A DNA stretch of 7,092 nt from an uncultured Ruminococcus sp. (GTDB lineage: Bacteria > Bacillota > Clostridia > Oscillospirales > Ruminococcaceae). Shown here piece by piece: positions 5,695 through 7,092 of this stretch. The stretch spans positions 1-7,092 of the forward strand of contig CAMWXM010000149.1 in the NCBI GenBank assembly GCA_947178195.1, in the 5' to 3' direction. The position numbers and the translations under genes are program-made. Under the pieces are notes generated by a model. The model was not told where the DNA came from. It did not search any database and saw only the letters and a program-made list of their open reading frames with translations. Each line of letters starts with the position of its first letter. The first letter of the stretch is position 1.

Positions 5695-6704
5695 TACATT
5701 CCCTCCGTATTATTTATTGTAAAATTCCAACTATCAGCGCACATTTTATCAATGTCACGCTTTGCTTCCCAGCCAAGCAATTTTTTAGCAAGAGTTGTCT
5801 CAGCATAGGAAACTGCAATATCTCCAGCACGACGTTCAGTAATATTGAACTTTATCTCTCTGCCGCAAGCTTTTTCATATGCCTTTACAACTTCAAGGAC
5901 ACTTGTGCCCTTTCCTGTTCCCAAATTTATCGGCTGAAAGCCAACATTTTTGTCAGCATATTCCAAAGCAGCAAGATGTCCCACAGCAAGATCGGTAACA
6001 TGGATATAGTCCCTTATTCCCGTTCCGTCAGGAGTGTCATAATCATTGCCGAAAATCCTCAGTGCATCAAGCCTGCCAAGAGCCACCTGAGCAACATACG
6101 GCACAAGATTATTTGGGATTCCATGAGGATCTTCGCCAATAAGACCGCTTTCGTGTGCGCCGATAGGGTTAAAATACCTCAAAGCCACAATGCTCAATTT
6201 TTTGTCGGCAACAGTAATATCCTTCAATATCTGCTCAATCATAACCTTTGTGTAGCCATAAGGATTAGTGGCAGAAGTGGGCATATCCTCCGTGTAAGGC
6301 ACGTTATTATCCATACCATAAACAGTTGCAGATGAAGAAAATACGAATTTATTAACATTATATTTCTTCATTGTTTTAATCAAATTAAATGTTCCGCCTA
6401 AATTATTTTCATAATATTCAAGCGGCTTTTCAACCGATTCTCCTACAGCCTTCAACCCAGCAAAATGAATTACCGCATCAATTTTATTTTCCGAAAAGAC
6501 CTTATCCACAGCCTCAATATCGAGAAGATCAGCTTTATAAAATTTTAAATTTTTTCCTGTGATTTTTTTTATCCGATCAATAGCACTTTCCTTTGAATTG
6601 CACAGATTATCCAATACAACGACCTCATAACCTTTTTCCAGAAGTTCAACACAGGTATGACTTCCGATAAAACCAGTGCCTCCGGTCACAAGAATATTAA
6701 TCAT
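5694..6704 (-). CDS. galE: UDP-glucose 4-epimerase GalE
   Basis: A 336-residue cytoplasmic enzyme of the extended short-chain dehydrogenase family. It interconverts UDP-glucose and UDP-galactose with bound NAD, for the Leloir pathway and for supplying galactose to surface glycans. Marks are GGTGFIGSH (8-16, NAD-binding), Asp32-Asn33 after the second strand, FAGLKAVGES (81-90), SSSATVYG (123-130, Ser124), Tyr149-x3-Lys153 (catalytic pair), RYFNPIGAH (176-184), RDYIHVTDLA (231-240) and NLGTGKGTSVLE (260-271). Ser124, Tyr149 and Lys153 have the same numbers as in E. coli GalE. The residue aligned with E. coli Tyr299 is Ser299 followed by Tyr300, as in C-Y-type epimerases that also accept N-acetylated sugars. 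The start at 6704 follows GGGAGGG (complement of 6711-6717). An in-frame ATG at 6737 lies upstream of the predicted -10 and is rejected. No other gal gene is in the window; copZ follows with an overlapping start. Confidence 0.96.
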   Translation of the reverse strand: MINILVTGGTGFIGSHTCVELLEKGYEVVVLDNLCNSKESAIDRIKKITGKNLKFYKADLLDIEAVDKVFSENKIDAVIHFAGLKAVGESVEKPLEYYENNLGGTFNLIKTMKKYNVNKFVFSSSATVYGMDNNVPYTEDMPTSATNPYGYTKVMIEQILKDITVADKKLSIVALRYFNPIGAHESGLIGEDPHGIPNNLVPYVAQVALGRLDALRIFGNDYDTPDGTGIRDYIHVTDLAVGHLAALEYADKNVGFQPINLGTGKGTSVLEVVKAYEKACGREIKFNITERRAGDIAVSYAETTLAKKLLGWEAKRDIDKMCADSWNFTINNTEGM

Positions 6705-6710
6705 AATTAT

Positions 6711-6719
6711 CCCTCCCTT
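6711..6719 (-). promoter_or_regulatory. Ribosome binding site that fixes the galE start
   Basis: On the - strand this reads AAGGGAGGG, 6 bases before the ATG at 6704-6702. It decides against the longer reading frame starting at 6737, which would bury this site in coding sequence. Confidence 0.85.
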
Positions 6720-6725
6720 ATATAT

Positions 6726-6754
6726 AGTATATATCATTTTTTTTATTTTTTCAA
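6726..6754 (-). promoter_or_regulatory. Sigma-A-type promoter of galE-copZ
   Basis: On the - strand the -35 is TTGAAA (complement of 6749-6754, 5 of 6 matches). A 17-base spacer and a -10 TATACT (complement of 6726-6731, 5 of 6) follow. The predicted start is near 6719, at the 5' edge of the Shine-Dalgarno sequence, so the leader is about 15 bases, much as for copA. The -35 box is 5 bases from that of the divergent gene. Confidence 0.65.
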
Positions 6755-6759
6755 GTCAA

Positions 6760-6788
6760 TTGCAAAATTTCTTAAAATGTTGTATAAT
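6760..6788 (+). promoter_or_regulatory. Sigma-A-type promoter of the TtcA-like gene
   Basis: The -35 is TTGCAA (6760-6765, 4 of 6), followed by a 17-base spacer and a perfect -10 TATAAT (6783-6788). The predicted start is near 6795 and the leader about 31 bases. It is arranged back to back with the galE promoter. A dyad (TTGTATA 6780-6786 / TATACAA 6790-6796) is centred on the -10. Confidence 0.65.
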
Positions 6789-6796
6789 ATATACAA
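6780..6796. promoter_or_regulatory. 17-bp dyad over the -10 of the TtcA-like gene
   Basis: TTGTATA (6780-6786) and TATACAA (6790-6796) are exact 7-bp reverse complements around ATA. The dyad covers the -10 box and the likely transcription start, a place where a repressor could act. The arms are mostly A/T, so part of the symmetry comes for free from the TATAAT box; regulation is only a possibility. Confidence 0.3.
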
Positions 6797-6825
6797 AATT
6801 ATTTTTTTCATGGAGTGAGTAGATT

Positions 6826-7092
6826 ATGCAAAAAATTTTAGGGTACATGCGAAAAGCAATACAAGAATTTGACTTGATTTCTGACGGAGATGTTATCGCT
6901 GTGGGAGTTTCCGGTGGCAAGGACAGTCTCGTGCTTCTTCGGGGACTTGCACTGCTCAGGCGTTTTATCGGTATTAATTACCGACTTGTATCTATAACCC
7001 TTGACCCCCAGTTTGGCGGTATAAAGGGCGATTATTCCGCCATTGAAACTATGTGTGACGAGCTTGGCATTGAATGTCATATTATTCTTACT
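6826..7092 (+). CDS. TtcA-like PP-loop ATPase, 5' part (tRNA thiolation family)
   Basis: The first 89 codons of a gene that runs off the right edge, with no stop in the window. The translation starts MQKILGYMRK and reaches the PP-loop SGGKDS (29-34) of N-type ATP pyrophosphatases, preceded by DGDVIAVGV (20-28). A second strand (YRLVSITLDPQFGG) and a helix ending DELGIECHIIL follow. This order, with the DGD-x-I-x-V-x-V-SGGKDS core close to the N-terminus, fits TtcA-family proteins. These adenylate tRNA bases for sulfur insertion (2-thiocytidine at position 32 in the founding member). The CxxC motifs that would bind the iron-sulfur cluster and separate TtcA from TilS or other PP-loop enzymes should lie beyond the edge, so no symbol is given. 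The ribosome binding site GGAG (6812-6815) is 10 bases upstream. An ATG at 6810 meets a stop after two codons. The gene is transcribed divergently from galE by its own promoter. Confidence 0.8.
   Translation, partial: MQKILGYMRKAIQEFDLISDGDVIAVGVSGGKDSLVLLRGLALLRRFIGINYRLVSITLDPQFGGIKGDYSAIETMCDELGIECHIILT

Noticed and set aside
5649..6335. 228-residue open frame on the + strand opposite galE and the start of copZ
   Set aside because: It is antisense to a clear galE, has no recognisable domain, no ribosome binding site and no plausible promoter. Long antisense frames are common opposite conserved genes.
6702..6737. Upstream in-frame ATG giving galE eleven extra residues
   Set aside because: It lies upstream of the predicted -10 box, has no ribosome binding site, and would encode the GGGAGGG site. 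GalE proteins normally start just before the NAD-binding strand, as with the ATG at 6704.
6721..6750. AT-rich tract (TATATAGTATATATC and a T-run) as a terminator or origin-like element
   Set aside because: There is no GC stem next to the T-run, and the tract is explained by the galE promoter and its spacer.
1..7092. Insertion sequences, CRISPR repeats, tRNA genes or phage genes
   Set aside because: No transposase-like, integrase-like or direct-repeat array sequences and no tRNA-like cloverleaf were seen on either strand; the genes are all housekeeping in character.

Overview
The window looks like a chromosomal segment of a low-GC Firmicute, most likely a Clostridia-class anaerobe of the Ruminococcaceae/Oscillospiraceae kind. 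This is an inference from four things: AT-rich DNA with A/T-biased third positions, strong GGAGG-type ribosome binding sites, sigma-A-type promoters with 17-bp spacers, and the protein families present. No mobile element, CRISPR array, rRNA or tRNA gene was seen.

Region 1 (1-3092, + strand) is a tight three-gene cell-wall operon: a small membrane-anchored FHA-domain protein, a FtsW/RodA/SpoVE-family (SEDS) glycosyltransferase, and a class B penicillin-binding protein with an intact transpeptidase active site. The first two genes abut (TAA then ATG) and the second and third overlap by ATGA. The SEDS polymerase and its partner transpeptidase would build septal or lateral peptidoglycan. The FHA protein suggests control by Ser/Thr phosphorylation, as in the actinobacterial fhaB-rodA-pbpA cluster. 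The operon promoter lies left of the window.

Region 2 (3093-3261) is an intergenic stretch with a perfect 17-bp GC-rich hairpin, an A/T-rich dyad that may be an operator, and one or two sigma-A-like promoters for the next gene.

Region 3 (3262-5694) is copper homeostasis: a complete CopA-type Cu(I)-exporting P1B-ATPase on the + strand, facing a CopZ-type copper chaperone on the - strand. They converge on one symmetrical A-stem-T terminator. copZ is not in an operon with copA. Its start overlaps the stop of galE (TAATG), so it appears to be the second gene of a galE-copZ unit.

Region 4 (5694-7092) holds galE (- strand), encoding UDP-glucose 4-epimerase with a small gatekeeper residue (Ser299) that predicts a wider substrate range. 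A compact divergent promoter region follows, then the first 89 codons of a TtcA-like PP-loop ATPase on the + strand, cut off by the window edge.

No clearly undescribed system is visible. The most interesting points are the galE-copZ coupling opposite copA, the copA operator candidate, the cysteine-rich penicillin-binding protein and the GalE gatekeeper residue.
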